The translations under genes were made by a program, and so were the position numbers. From contig NC_030386.2 in NCBI RefSeq assembly GCF_001625215.2, forward strand, positions 38,877,296 to 38,941,295: 64,000 bases of DNA, read 5' to 3'. The notes beneath the pieces are model-generated. The model was not told where the DNA came from. It did no database searches and saw only the letters and a list, made by a program, of their open reading frames with translations. Origin of the DNA: Daucus carota subsp. sativus (lineage: Eukaryota; Streptophyta; Magnoliopsida; Apiales; Apiaceae). Of this stretch, positions 11,992 through 24,100 are shown in pieces (position 1 is the stretch's first letter; every line of letters starts with the position of its first letter).

Positions 11992-13602
11992 TAATACATA
12001 ATGTATTATCATATTGAAATAATGTATTTTATTGGATAACAAGTTAAAATAATGATTATATGTCCCTTTTTTTTTTTTTTTTTGCTAACTATTATATGTC
12101 CTTTTTTAATATAACCAATCAAGATAATTTGTATCATCTAAATCAACATAAATGTATCATCTGAATACAGTTAGAAGTTGTGTTTTATTAATTTTTACAA
12201 AATGATATTTATAACCAACGGTTGACATTTTTAGGAAATTATTGAATTTCATTTGAAACTATGAATTTTACCAAATAATATGTCTAGTTAAAAAAAATGT
12301 ATTTGGATTTTAAATGAAATCAGTATATGCAAATACTAGTATAAAACTGAAAATTTAAAATAACATCTCAAATCATATTATTCAAAATTTGAAATAAAAT
12401 TCAAGATGTGATCTTATATCATTTGCGCAAAAAACATGTAAATTAACTTGGCTTTGTATGCCATGCTTTTAAAAAAGAAAATAAAGATGTTTTTGTTTGT
12501 TTAAGGCCGAATAAAAGCTTAAACCGTTGAACCAAGCCGACCCGTTTATATTGAATGAATTTTTTCTTTTTTCTCGATTGATTAAATCAATAAAAATGAA
12601 TAATAACAAACTATACATTTATTGTTTCAATATCTTGTGTCGGAATAAAATAATATTTTAGTTAAATAAGTTTTTTACACGGTTATTGAGTTTTTTTATA
12701 GGAGGGGTGTCGGCTTTTGAGAATATGAATTAAATATATTTAATATTTATAATTTATATGAACATTTATATTATAATTTCTATTTTTCATTTTTATGTTT
12801 CTTTAGATTATTAAAATTTTAAATATAACTAATAGTTTATATAAATTGTTTTAAATTTATTATTTTTAAAATTTTTTTAAATATGATCATCATTTTTAAA
12901 AAGATATTAAATGTTCTTTATATTTAAAAGTAAAATCCATGCTCAGGACGAACAAGTTGTCTCGCAGGAGAAAAAGCTCTTCATGAGTCACGCAGAGTAC
13001 ATCATTTGTATTATGTATTTAGCCTATAATTTTAGGCATGTGTGTTTTTTAATTGTTATTATTATTAATCATTGATTTTTTTTATTATATACAGAAAGGT
13101 TGAAATTAATGTAAATTCTTGTAACTTGTATGTATCTCCAAGAAGTAAAAGTCCAATTCAACATTCAAACCCAATAGCGGTAATATTTTTCTTTTGCAAA
13201 GAACCTGATGTAAATTCTTTTAAGTTGTATGTATTTTCAACATTCAAACTCAATAGCATATAACCCGCTTAATTTGGAGAGACGCATTTCATGACCAAAA
13301 CACTCGAAGCAACGTAGGACATGCTAAAATTTGAATTAACTCCTCCCGACTCCAAGACTAAGATAACCATTGAGATGATGAGATGATACAGAATGCTAAT
13401 CTCATCCAAGTATTGTTGATTTCTGACTTTTTTAAAAGTGATCAGGATGGGGTGTCCCCGTTCTTACCGAAAGGCTTTAACAAACTTTTCGTAGGAATAC
13501 ATGTAGCTAGGCGTACAACTCATCAAATCATGCCTTCCTCCATTCATGTAAGACTATTCATCAGTCGATCTTCTTAAATTTTTGTCCTTATTTTTTTAAT
13601 TA
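11992..13602. other. AT-rich intergenic stretch left of the retrotransposon
   Basis: No gene seen. It includes an imperfect tandem duplication: 13111-13209 and 13210-13260 both begin GTAAATTCTT and both contain AACATTCAAAC and CAATAGC; the second copy lacks about 20 bases in its middle. The retrotransposon inserted about 340 bp to the right. Confidence 0.6.
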
Positions 13603-13607
13603 CATAA
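13603..13607. repeat. Left target-site duplication of the retrotransposon
   Basis: The five bases CATAA lie directly before the 5' LTR and are repeated at 25666-25670 directly after the 3' LTR. This is the usual duplication length for Ty1/copia integration. Confidence 0.95.
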
Positions 13608-13700
13608 TGTTAGATATAATTGATGATTACTGATGTTCTTAAGGTTTGTTTTAGAACAGGAATCATCAGAGTTTAATATGGAAGCTGATCAGAGTCTAGT

Positions 13701-13758
13701 AAAGTCTGACAGAGTTTGATAAAGTCTGACAGAGTTTGATAAAGTCTGATCAGAGTTT
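13701..13758 (+). repeat. 20-bp tandem repeat in U3
   Basis: AAAGTCTGACAGAGTTTGAT occurs twice in a row (13701-13720 and 13721-13740), followed by a third, slightly altered partial copy. Each unit is itself nearly palindromic (AAAGTCTGA / TCAGAGTTT-like halves). Position upstream of the TATA box suggests an enhancer-type role. The same repeat is in the 3' LTR. Confidence 0.9.
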
Positions 13759-13950
13759 ACATAGTCAAGACTCGACAGAGTTTACACGTGGAAAGAGCTC
13801 AGAAGCGGATATACTTCAAGGAAGGATAGAAGCTGAGGAGTGATTTGCTGACTATGGAAACTAAACAGAAAACTGGAGCAATCTTTGATTGATAGATTTA
13901 TTAGCTGATTTATAGGATATCAAATCAGAGATTGATTTTGTAACTGTGTC

Positions 13951-13958
13951 TATATAAA
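13951..13958 (+). promoter_or_regulatory. TATA box of the 5' LTR
   Basis: TATATAAA within GTGTCTATATAAACACAG, the only strong TATA signal in the LTR, about 155 bp downstream of the CACGTG G-box. Confidence 0.75.
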
Positions 13959-14180
13959 CACAGATTAGGGTTACTCTATAGGAGTTGAGTTATCGAGTAT
14001 ATTGTTAAGAACCCTAGCAGCTCTTAGTGATACAATATAAATCACTGAGAGAGTTTTTGTAACCATTCAAGCTTTGTGAATATAAGAGTTTACTGCTTTC
14101 AATCTCTTATATTGTCTTACTGTGTTACAGATTGTGATAGCTATATCAGATTATATAGTGAATTTATAGGACCTAACAAG

Positions 14181-14193
14181 TGGTATCAGAGCC
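14181..14193 (+). other. Primer-binding site (initiator tRNA-Met)
   Basis: TGGTATCAGAGCC begins two bases after the 5' LTR. This is the standard plant copia PBS complementary to the 3' end of initiator methionine tRNA, which primes minus-strand synthesis. Confidence 0.95.
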
Positions 14194-14234
14194 AGCTCTG
14201 TTAAGAATACTACAGTGAGATCTTAAACACAATC

Positions 14235-16466
14235 ATGTCTGAAAAATCACAAGCTTCATCCTTTAGAGTTCCAATCCTTAAGGCATCTGAATATCCAGTC
14301 TGGAAAGAGAGAATGATAATATTCTTAGACTCTGTTGATCCAGAATATCTTGACAGGATCTTTGATGGACCACATATGCCCACCAAGCTCTCTGTTGGGC
14401 TTGCTGATGAACCTCAGAAGATGGTCCCAAAAGAAAAGAAAGATTATACCCCTGAGGACATCCTGTCAATTAGTAAAGACTCAAAGGTGAAACACCTTTT
14501 GCACAGTGCTCTTGACAATGCAATGTCTAATAGGGTAATTGGGTGCAAAACTGCTAAACAAATCTGGGATGCTCTGGAAACCAGATGTCAAGGAACTCAG
14601 GCCATTAAGAAAAACAGAAAAACAATCCTTACACAGGAGTATGAGCACTTTGACTCAAAATCTGGTGAGTCTCTGACAGATCTGTATGACAGATTTGTCA
14701 AACTGCTGAATGACTTATCTCTGGTGGACAAGGAATATGATCTTGAAGACTCAAATCTCAAATTCCTTCTGGCTCTTCCTGAAAAATGGGATTTGAAAGT
14801 CACCACAATTAGAGACAATCTTGATCTTGGAGAAATGTCTCTTGATGATGTTTATGGAAGATTGAAGACCCATGAACTTGAAATGGAGCAAAGGAGCAAA
14901 CGTCATGGAGGAAAATCAAAGTCTGTTGCTCTGAAAGTTCAAGAGGAAGCTGCTAAGAGCAAAGGAAAAGCTCATATCACAAAGTCTGACATTGAGTCAT
15001 CAAACTCTGATGACTCAAACTCTGATGTTCCCTCAGACTCTGAAGAAAGTGATGATGAGATGATGCAGTTAGCAGCATTGATGGTGAAAAGCTTCAAGAA
15101 GTTGGCCTACAAAAAGTTCAACAAAGGCAAAAGTTTTTCAAGAAAAGACAGAAACTCTGACAGAGTTTATGACAAGAAGAACTTTAAGAAGAATGAGGGC
15201 AAAGAAGGAAAAGCTGGAAAAGCTGACAAGTATACCTGTTTCAACTGTGGTGAAAAGGGACACTTTGCATCTGAATGCAAGAAAGCCAAGAAGGAAAAAG
15301 AAAAAGCCTTTATCACCAAGAAAGGAAACTGGACAGATACATCTGATTCAGAAGAAGAAGTCAATTATGCTCTGATGGCAAACACTGACAACAACTCTGA
15401 ATCTCCTGCTAAGGTACCTCATTCTACTCTTGCCTTTGATACTGAAGATATAACTGAGTTAAGATTGTTTCTTAAAACTTTGCATACCAGCTTTAGAGAT
15501 CAGACTTTAGAAAATGAAAGATTAAAATCTGAAACTCTAAGTGTAAAGAAAAGAAATGATTATCTTGAAAAAGAATTAGTTCAAATGTTGGAAGTTCAGA
15601 AAGAAAGAGATGATGCTGTCATTATCAAAGATGAATTATTAAAGAGGTATGCATCTCTTCAATCAGAACTTGCTAAGGAAAGGGAAATTATTAAAACATG
15701 GACTAATTCAGGCAAAACTACTCAGGATATCTTAGGTAGTGGAAACTGGAAGAAAGGACTAGGTTACACTGATAACTCAGAAGCTGAGTCATCAAAAACA
15801 GAGTTTGTTAAAACTCAAAAACCTAAGGTTAAACCTGTTAAATTTGTTGTTGAATCCTCTAAGACTAAACAATGTAGACCAAAATCAGAGATTAACAACA
15901 ATTTAAAATCTGAAAAACCCAAACAGGTTAACATAGGACTGATGACTCAGAAACAGCTTAAACATAAGCTTAAAGAGGTAAAGTCTGATGACAGAAACAA
16001 GGAGCCTAGGAAAAATAGAAATGGCAAAATTGGCATAGACAAGAGTAACAACTACATGCCTGTTCCAAATGCACCTAGGAAGACATGCCATAACTGTGGT
16101 AATACTAATCATCTTGCTAATTTTTGCAGGAAGAACAAGGACATTAACTCTTTACCTACAAAGTCTGGAGTTAGAAAAAGTAGTATTAGATATAAACCAC
16201 AAGATCCATGTTTTCATTGTGGTAGTTTATGGCATTCTATTTATACTTGCAAAGAATATCATAGTTTGTATTATGATTATTATCAATTGAAACCTTCTTT
16301 GAAGAAGTTTAATAAAAGCTCTGCAAGTACAAAATCTGTTTCTAGTACAAACTCTGTTGCAAAGTCTGTTAGCTCAAACTCTGATAATAATACCGCTGCA
16401 AAAGCTAACAAACTTAATAAGGCCAAGGGATCCAAGCAAGTCTGGGTCCTTAAAACTAACAATTAG
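14235..16466 (+). CDS. gag: Retrotransposon Gag polyprotein
   Basis: A 743-residue capsid/nucleocapsid protein, much longer than the 300-400 residues common in copia Gag and as expected for the SIRE lineage. The N-terminal 220 residues form the helical copia Gag core (WKERMIIFL, IWDALETRCQGT, LYDRFVKLLNDL). An acidic/Ser-rich patch follows, then a CCHC zinc knuckle near residue 335 (CFNCGEKGHFASEC), a coiled-coil-like stretch at about 405-500, and two further knuckles near 618 (CHNCGNTNHLANFC) and 658 (CFHCGSLWHSIYTC). The tail is Lys/Ser/Asn-rich. It ends with TAG at 16464. Pol continues in the same frame after a second stop, TGA at 16476. Confidence 0.95.
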   Translation: MSEKSQASSFRVPILKASEYPVWKERMIIFLDSVDPEYLDRIFDGPHMPTKLSVGLADEPQKMVPKEKKDYTPEDILSISKDSKVKHLLHSALDNAMSNRVIGCKTAKQIWDALETRCQGTQAIKKNRKTILTQEYEHFDSKSGESLTDLYDRFVKLLNDLSLVDKEYDLEDSNLKFLLALPEKWDLKVTTIRDNLDLGEMSLDDVYGRLKTHELEMEQRSKRHGGKSKSVALKVQEEAAKSKGKAHITKSDIESSNSDDSNSDVPSDSEESDDEMMQLAALMVKSFKKLAYKKFNKGKSFSRKDRNSDRVYDKKNFKKNEGKEGKAGKADKYTCFNCGEKGHFASECKKAKKEKEKAFITKKGNWTDTSDSEEEVNYALMANTDNNSESPAKVPHSTLAFDTEDITELRLFLKTLHTSFRDQTLENERLKSETLSVKKRNDYLEKELVQMLEVQKERDDAVIIKDELLKRYASLQSELAKEREIIKTWTNSGKTTQDILGSGNWKKGLGYTDNSEAESSKTEFVKTQKPKVKPVKFVVESSKTKQCRPKSEINNNLKSEKPKQVNIGLMTQKQLKHKLKEVKSDDRNKEPRKNRNGKIGIDKSNNYMPVPNAPRKTCHNCGNTNHLANFCRKNKDINSLPTKSGVRKSSIRYKPQDPCFHCGSLWHSIYTCKEYHSLYYDYYQLKPSLKKFNKSSASTKSVSSTNSVAKSVSSNSDNNTAAKANKLNKAKGSKQVWVLKTNN

Positions 16467-16478
16467 TGGTCTTTGTGA

Positions 16479-19400
16479 TTGCAGGGCAACAGGAAGAATA
16501 TTCTAGTCTTGGACAGTGGATGTTCAGGACACATGACTGGAAATAAGGCCCTGCTGTCAGAGTTTGTGGAGAAGGCTGGCCCAAGTGTTTCTTATGGAGA
16601 TGGCAACATAGGAAGGACTCTGGGATATGGCAACATCAATCTTGGAAATGTCATCATATCTAATGTAGCTCTTGTTCAAGGGCTAAAACACAATTTACTC
16701 TCTGTCAGTCAAATCTGTGACAGAGGATATCATGTTGATTTCTATGAAGAACACAGTGAGATTGTAAGCAAGTCAACAGGCAAAGTGGCAGTGATTGCTC
16801 ACAGACATGGGAATATTTATGAAATCCACTTGCCTACAAACTCTGAAGGAAAAGCAATTTGCTTGTCTACAAGGATCTCTGCAGAAGAAAGTTGGAAGTG
16901 GCACAAGAAGCTTTCACATCTAAATTTCAATTCGATAAATGAGCTTATAAAGAAAAAGCTTGTGAGAGGACTTCCTGAATCACTACTGACATCTGATGGA
17001 TTGTGTGACTCATGTCAAAAAGCCAAGCAGAGAAAGACATCTTTCAAGAGTAAGACTGAATTCTCAATAAACAAACCATATCATCTTCTACATGTTGATC
17101 TATTTGGACCAGTCAATGTACCATCAACTGCAAGGAAGAAATATGCTCTTGTCATTGTTGATGAGTATACTAGATACACTTGGGTATATTTTCTTCACTC
17201 TAAAGATGAAACAGCCTTGCATCTGATGGATCATGTGACACAACTGGATCATGGATCTGAAGACAAAGTGAAGATTATTAGAAGTGATAATGGAACTGAG
17301 TTTAGAAATTCAACAATGGAAGAGTTCTGCAAGGAAAGAGGTGTAGTGCAACAGTTCTCTGCACCTGGTACACCACAGCAAAATGGTGTAGTTGAAAGGA
17401 AAAACAGAACTCTTATAGAAGCTGCCAGAACTATGCTTGATGAGGCTAAATTGCCTACTTATTTCTGGGCAGAAGCTGTTCAAACAGCTTGTTTCACTCA
17501 AAATGCAACCTTGATTAATAAGCATGGCAAGACCCCATATGAGATGGTGAAGAAAAAGAAGCCAAATCTGAAGTATTTTCATATATTTGGGTGCAAATGC
17601 TTTGTCTTGAAGACTCATCCAGAACAGCTTACCAAGTTTGATTTAAAAGCTGATGAAGGCATCTTTGTAGGTTATCCTCTGATAACAAAGGCCTTCAGAG
17701 TCTACAATCTAAGAACCAAGGTGATCATGGAATCCATACATGTGTCATTTGATGACAAGAAAATCATGGGTTTAACAGATATGGATGATCATGAAAAACT
17801 GCATTTTGAAAATGAAGAAATATTCTCTGATTCGATAAACTCTGATGAACAGTCAAACTCTGACTGTGAACAAGATACAGCAAACTCTGATGAAAATTTA
17901 CAAGTTGATGATGATGAAGCACTTGCTGAGGGGGAGCATCAGAATGTTTCAGACTCTACCCAAGATTCCTCAGAGAATGCTGACTCAAACTCATCAGAGA
18001 ATACTGATTCAAACTCTGATAGCACAAATGCAGGGGGAGCTACAGAGAATAATCAACAGAATCAAGAGAGCATGGATCAAGGGGGAGGATCCAATGATGA
18101 AAATGGTCAACTTCCACATGCAAGGAAGTGGACAAAATCTCACACACCTGATTTAATAATTGGAAATCCAGAAGCAGGTGTGCAAACAAGGACAGCTACA
18201 GCAAATGAATGTTTACATCATTGCTTTCTGTCACAAACAGAACCCAAAAAGGTGGAGGAAGCTCTTCAAGATCCTGATTGGATTCAAGCAATGCAAGAAG
18301 AGTTAAATGAATTTGAGAGAAATAAAGTCTGGACCCTAGTACCAAGACCTAAAGACAGATCAATAGTTGGTGCAAAATGGGTGTTTAGAAACAAAACTGA
18401 CAGCGAGGGTGTCATTACAAGGAATAAAGCAAGGCTTGTGGCAAAAGGGTATTCACAACAGGAAGGTATTGATTATGATGAGACATTTGCTCCAGTTGCA
18501 AGACTGGAGGCAATTAGAATCTTTCTGGCCTATGCTGCACACAAGAAATTCAAAGTATTTCAGATGGATGTCAAAAGTGCTTTTCTAAATGGGAAACTGG
18601 ATGAAGAGGTATATGTTGAACAACCTCCAGGTTTTGTGGATCCAAAACATCCAGACTATGTCTACAGGTTGGACAAAGCACTTTATGGACTAAAGCAGGC
18701 TCCAAGGGCATGGTATGAAACTCTAGCTCAATTTCTTCTTGAAAGTGGATTCACTAGAGGTACCATAGATAAAACTCTGTTTTATTTGAATCATGGCAAT
18801 GATCTGCTTTTAGTTCAAATCTATGTTGATGACATTATTTTTGGCTCCACTAATGCTAAACTCTGTCAAAGATTTGCCAAGCTCATGCAGTCTAGGTACC
18901 AAATGAGCATGATGGGGGAACTCAGTTATTTTCTGGGTTTACAAGTTGAACAGACTGAAGATGGGATTTTTATAAATCAAGCCAAGTATACCAGAAATCT
19001 TTTAAAGAAATTTGGTATGCAAGACAGTTCTGCTGCAACTACTCCTATGGCAACAGCAACAAAACTAGACAAAGATACTGGTGCATCAGTAGATATCACA
19101 AACTACAGAGGAATGATTGGATCATTGCTTTATCTGACTGCAAGTAGACCAGACATTATGTATGCCACATGTCTATGTGCAAGATTTCAGGCAGATCCAA
19201 GAGAACCTCATCTGATTGCAGTAAAAAGGATATTCAGATATCTCAAGGGAACCACATCATTGGGACTATGGTACCCTAGAGAATCAGATTTTAGTCTTAC
19301 TGGATACTCTGATGCAGATTTTGCAGGTTGCAAAATTGACAGGAAAAGCACAAGTGGGAGTTGTCAATTTCTGGGTGGAAGACTAGTTTCTTGGTACAGT

Positions 19401-19766
19401 AAGAAGCAGAAGTCCATCTCAACATCAACAGCAGAATCAGAGTATATTGCTGCAGGCAGCTGTTGTGCTCAAATTCTTTGGATGAAGAATCAGCTGTTGG
19501 ACTATGGGTTATCCTTCTCTAAAATTCCTATTTATTGTGATAACCAAAGTGCTATTGCTATGACAGGAAATCCAGTTCAACATTCTCTGACAAAGCACAT
19601 CAGTATAAGATATCATTTTATAAGGGAGCATGTGGAGGAAGGAACCATTGAACTTCACTTTGTTCCTACTGAACAGCAGCTAGCAGACATCTTCACCAAG
19701 CCATTAAGTGAAGCAACTTTTACTAGGCTGGTGAATGAGCTAGGAATGATATCAGGAACTGAGTAA
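16479..19766 (+). CDS. pol: Retrotransposon Pol: protease, integrase, reverse transcriptase, RNase H
   Basis: A 1,095-codon open frame, counted from the first codon after the TGA at 16476 (a TTG); it has no obvious start of its own and is presumably made as a fusion or from a spliced message. Protease active site DSGCSGHM is near residue 11. Integrase has an HHCC zinc domain (about 140-185) and the DDE residues in [14 protein letters not shown] and NGVVERKN (about 204-305). An acidic, low-complexity Asn/Ser/Asp linker lies at 445-540. RT begins near 590 and has the intact YVDD catalytic motif near 782. RNase H (about 940-1090) includes [15 protein letters not shown] and the end motif [10 protein letters not shown]. 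No internal stops, so probably functional. Confidence 0.97.
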   Translation: MQGNRKNILVLDSGCSGHMTGNKALLSEFVEKAGPSVSYGDGNIGRTLGYGNINLGNVIISNVALVQGLKHNLLSVSQICDRGYHVDFYEEHSEIVSKSTGKVAVIAHRHGNIYEIHLPTNSEGKAICLSTRISAEESWKWHKKLSHLNFNSINELIKKKLVRGLPESLLTSDGLCDSCQKAKQRKTSFKSKTEFSINKPYHLLHVDLFGPVNVPSTARKKYALVIVDEYTRYTWVYFLHSKDETALHLMDHVTQLDHGSEDKVKIIRSDNGTEFRNSTMEEFCKERGVVQQFSAPGTPQQNGVVERKNRTLIEAARTMLDEAKLPTYFWAEAVQTACFTQNATLINKHGKTPYEMVKKKKPNLKYFHIFGCKCFVLKTHPEQLTKFDLKADEGIFVGYPLITKAFRVYNLRTKVIMESIHVSFDDKKIMGLTDMDDHEKLHFENEEIFSDSINSDEQSNSDCEQDTANSDENLQVDDDEALAEGEHQNVSDSTQDSSENADSNSSENTDSNSDSTNAGGATENNQQNQESMDQGGGSNDENGQLPHARKWTKSHTPDLIIGNPEAGVQTRTATANECLHHCFLSQTEPKKVEEALQDPDWIQAMQEELNEFERNKVWTLVPRPKDRSIVGAKWVFRNKTDSEGVITRNKARLVAKGYSQQEGIDYDETFAPVARLEAIRIFLAYAAHKKFKVFQMDVKSAFLNGKLDEEVYVEQPPGFVDPKHPDYVYRLDKALYGLKQAPRAWYETLAQFLLESGFTRGTIDKTLFYLNHGNDLLLVQIYVDDIIFGSTNAKLCQRFAKLMQSRYQMSMMGELSYFLGLQVEQTEDGIFINQAKYTRNLLKKFGMQDSSAATTPMATATKLDKDTGASVDITNYRGMIGSLLYLTASRPDIMYATCLCARFQADPREPHLIAVKRIFRYLKGTTSLGLWYPRESDFSLTGYSDADFAGCKIDRKSTSGSCQFLGGRLVSWYSKKQKSISTSTAESEYIAAGSCCAQILWMKNQLLDYGLSFSKIPIYCDNQSAIAMTGNPVQHSLTKHISIRYHFIREHVEEGTIELHFVPTEQQLADIFTKPLSEATFTRLVNELGMISGTE

Positions 19767-20400
19767 ACATATTGGTTAGATCTTTAAAATTTAAATTGTC
19801 AAATTTACCATATGTATTACTCACACATCTGCCATGATATACTCTGATTGATAAACTCTGATGATATACTCTGATTGTTTTACTCTGATAACATTCTCTG
19901 ATAACATTCTCTGAATCTTGATAAATGATCTCATTTTTATCTTCCCTGAGACAAAACACCTATGAAGATATCATGAAGCATGTTCTGAATGAGTAATCAT
20001 GAATCTCAGCTAAGTTCCTCAATCCTGATCTCAATGTTGTGCTACATTAGTTCACTATGCATGTTGATATCATTGAGACTCTACTACTTCACATATCTTA
20101 ATTATAAGTGAGACTGATTAATTTAAATTTTCTCTCATATACTAGACAGTGATTATAAACTCTGATGTTTTTGTTACCTGAGACAAAACCCCCCCTGAAA
20201 AATAAGCATGGTACTCCTTTGAGATCTTAGATGTTAATATGACAGTGACTGGGAAGAACCAAACATTTGCTGGTATTAAGTAATTGCTAAGATTTTATAA
20301 TCTATGGTGACCAGTCACAATCTCTGATTACTGGAGAAATACTAATGCAATAGTATATTTAAAGGTCGTGCCTCACTTACACTGAGAAGCGTCCTTGAAG

Positions 20401-20446
<46 letters not shown>

Positions 20447-21132
20447 TTATATTATTTTATCTGAATCATCAGAGTATGTCTCAGTCTAAATTTTGAGAGT
20501 TTGCATAAATTATTTTTGTCTACCTTATAATTACGAAATTGTGAAATTTTATATTCTCTGATTTAACATGACCACACACTCATTTCACAGGCACATTATT
20601 GAGCTATGGATTTTAGAACAAACTCTGATTTATTGATGAATATTCTGAAAATTATGTCTTTATTCTGAGGTTTGCAGAAATTTATTTTCTTTGACTTAAA
20701 TCTCAGAGTTTAAAAGTCGAGAGATTTGATCTTGATTTTTATTTCAAATATTCAGAGAATGTGAAGAGAATATGTTTCAAACGGATGTATTATTAGTGGG
20801 TTTACATGCACAACATTTTAATAGGAGAACGTGTAATCAGCATTTATTACTGCGCATGTTTTACTGCACTCATGATGATTACGCTCGTTTCTCTATCCCA
20901 CTAACATTCATCTACCAGTTACATTTTGACAGGTGTCTAATTGAATAAAAAGCCCATGCGTACTCAGTTCAACAAAATCTGAAGAGTTTTTCAGATCAGA
21001 TTTTATTATTCAATTTTACACTTACTCTCTACTTTCACTTTCTAACCAACACTCTTACACTCTGTTCTCTGCAAATTCAAATCTTCATCTACACACTTCC
21101 TCAAACATCTTCTTCTCATAATCTCTGATCTA
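19767..21132 (+). other. Untranslated spacer between pol and the third ORF
   Basis: 1,366 bp with no sizeable ORF. At 19839-19918 the word ACTCTGAT or TTCTCTGA repeats about six times in tandem-like fashion. At 20401-20439 there is a run of 39 A, followed by seven G. The last 130 bp (about 21000-21132) are pyrimidine-rich and A/C-rich like a plant 5' UTR. This suggests that the third ORF is translated from its own spliced or internally started message, because its frame differs from that of pol. Confidence 0.7.
20401..20446 (+). repeat. A39-G7 homopolymer
   Basis: A run of 39 adenines followed directly by seven guanines inside the retrotransposon spacer. Its length may be imprecise because such runs are prone to sequencing error. 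Confidence 0.85.
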
Positions 21133-24100
21133 ATGGCCACTACAGCTTTTATCTTGGCAGGTGTTGAATTTGTTCCAAATAACTATGCAGCCATTCTTGA
21201 CACTGCTGAAGCTCCAAGGGATTATCATCCCTTTCAGCGATTCTTGGCACAGAGTGTCATCGGTACAGCTCTCACCGCTCCTGCAAGACTTTCAGGAAGC
21301 CAAATCATCAGCTTTTGGAGGTCGGGTACATATGACAATGGTGGTGCAGATGGATCACCATCAATTGTGTTTTCCTATGACGGGGAGGAGTATGCAGTTA
21401 CTCCAGCAACTGTTCGTCAGGCACTCAACCTGCCGGAACATCCTGCATACATTACGAATGGAGATGCAAATCTCAGAACGATGATGCTTGATTTGGGGTA
21501 CTACGAATCTCTGGATAAACTGGGTCAGTTGAAGCGTCCATGGCTCAATAAGGAATGGAGCTTTTTCTTTGATTGCATTACCAGAGCTTTCCAGAAGAAA
21601 TCTACCAACTGGGATGCTATTCCTATGGACATGCTACAGATCGGGTACTCTCTGATCTATTCTACTGCATTTGATTTTGGTAGATTAGTTCTTAGAAATA
21701 TTGGTGAAAGAATGCTTGAGAATAGGAAAGTCATATATTTCTCAAGATTTTGTCAATTGTTGTTTAATGCCACTGTTGGAGAAGTGGATTTTGATGCTGC
21801 AGATGAGATCAAGCCTTTTAAACTTCATAAAAGGGCTTTTAAGGATCTCATATCTAAAGATGAGAAGAGACCAGTTCTCAGGCCTCTGCAAATCCCAGCT
21901 CCATTCAGAGCAAGACTGAATCTTCCTCAGGACCCACAACCACAACCACAACCCCAACCACAACCACAACCACAACCTCAACCACAACATCCAACCTCTC
22001 CCACAGTCACTAGAAAATCCAGATCATCAACTACAAAACCATCCAAATCAACAAAGTCTGATGACCAACCCTCTACAACAAAAACAAGAACCTCTGTTGA
22101 TACACAAGTTCTACAGACAAAGTCTGATAAACCAACAAACTCTGAAGCCCCAAACTCTGATGTTCTAGTAAACTCTGAAGCTGCTTCTTCTCCAAAGCAG
22201 AAGAAAAGAAGAAGACTTGTTGCAGCATATGACTTTGATGATCTTGAACCTGCACAAGATGTAAACTCTGAACCTACACCTACAACAACCAATGAACCTG
22301 CTCAGCCTAGTCCTCAACAAAAACCAGCTAGATTCAAAAGAAGGGCACACAAGCCAAAGAGGGCCAAGATTCCAGAATCTGAAATTACTGATTTCACTAT
22401 CCAAGAAGAGCAAACACCATCAAGTCCAATTCCTGTTGATCCTTCTCAAGCTCTGATGGTGGAACCTCTTCAAGCTGTTCCTATCACTGATGCCACACCA
22501 TTATCTCCTACAACATCTCCTAAAGCATCTCCTACAGCATCTGCAGTAGATGAAGAGATCAGGTGTGATGAACCAGTTACTGCTGCAGCTGGAGCAACTC
22601 AGTCTGATTGTCAAACTCCACTATCTGATCATGGTCAAATTCCTCAATCTCCAATGAAAATTCCTAAGGATGCCATTGTTCATGATACAGCTCCAGAGAA
22701 CTACAAGTCTGATGCAGTTGAGGAAAGTGACAAAGTAGCTGTGGAAGCTTTACAATCTCTGGCTCAGACTGGTGAAGAGCCCATCAAGTCACAGTCTGAA
22801 GATAAAGGAAAATCTGCTCAGGATAATGTGGAGAAAGTTGCAGATCCTGTTCCTGCAGATGAAAAAGCAAACTCTGATACTGAGGATGATACCAGTTCAG
22901 ATACTGACAAGGATGACAATGCTGAAATCCCTTTGACACAACAGAAATGGGAGTCTACTAGCCAGTTCAATGCAAGGCTACAAACTCTGAATACAGCCTC
23001 TGAGCCACTCCCAAGGGATCTTCAGGTTGATCCACCAAATGAAGTCTGGGATAAACTCTGGTTGAGTCACCAGCACTCCTTGGAAACACCTAAAGCTGAA
23101 GAGTTCTTAGCTATGGCAGAGAAGAAGATTACAAACTCTGATGTTATGTCAAGCCTCAAGGGCACAATTCTATATCTGAAGACATTTCATCCTGCTCATG
23201 ACCAGACATCTAAATCTATAGATAGTCTAAGAACTGAGGTGGCAAAGGTCAAGGAGACAAATGACCTGGAAAAGAAAAGGACCTTCAATCCTATGAAAGA
23301 AAGTGTACAGAAGCTGGTCACTACAAATGAATCTCTTAACCAAAGGATGACCTTGATTGAATCCAATCAAGAAAAGATGTCCAAACAGCTTGAAGCTATC
23401 CAAACTTCACTTTCTCTGATCACATCCATTCTGATTCCTGATGAGGATGATGTCAAAAAGGGGGAGAGAGTAGCTCAAGTCAAATGCAAGTCTACTACTC
23501 AATCTCTGAAAAGGAAGAAAAAGGATGATGATGATGATGCTGATGATTTTACAAAGCACAAGAGATTTCAAGCAGGGACTGGTGGAAGAGTTTCAAACTC
23601 TGACAGTCAGAAATCATCTAAGCAAAGCACAAAGTCTGGTCCAACTCACAACTTCACATCTGGATCTAATCAAAGACCAGTGACTGGATCAGACAAACCC
23701 ATGACTGATAAAGAGCTTGCTAGATTGGTTTTTGAACAAGAAAATCCAGAAGCAAATTTGGATTTGGAGTTGATTGCTGCAGAAGAAGAAGAACTAAAGA
23801 AAGAACATGCTGAAGCAATAAAGTCAGGAAAAATCCAAAAGCCTGCAAAATCAACTGCCAGACCAAAAGAAAAAGGGATACTGATCAAAGAAGCTACTGT
23901 TGCTGATCAGAGTTTACCAATCAAGAAGGTATACTCTGAAGATGAATACACCTCCAAGGGTAAAAGCAAAGTAGATGAACATCTGGAGAGAGGCTGGGAA
24001 AAGAAGAAATCTACAACCTCTGACAAGGATCAAGTTGTGAAGGAAAAGAAAACAGAAGCTGCAATCTCTGACAGAGCTCATGTTGCAGAACCTCAAAAAG

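Larger units (their letters stand above)
13608..14178 (+). repeat. 5' long terminal repeat
   Basis: 571 bp, TG...CA ends. U3 holds a 20-bp tandem repeat (13701-13758) and a CACGTG G-box at 13795-13800. A TATA box (TATATAAA) is at 13951-13958, which places the transcription start about 30 bases later. Identical by eye to 25095-25665. Confidence 0.97.

Noticed and set aside
21742..22413. Several minus-strand frames inside the third ORF of the retrotransposon
   Set aside because: Shadow frames of the Pro-Gln and Ser/Thr-rich region; no family resemblance.
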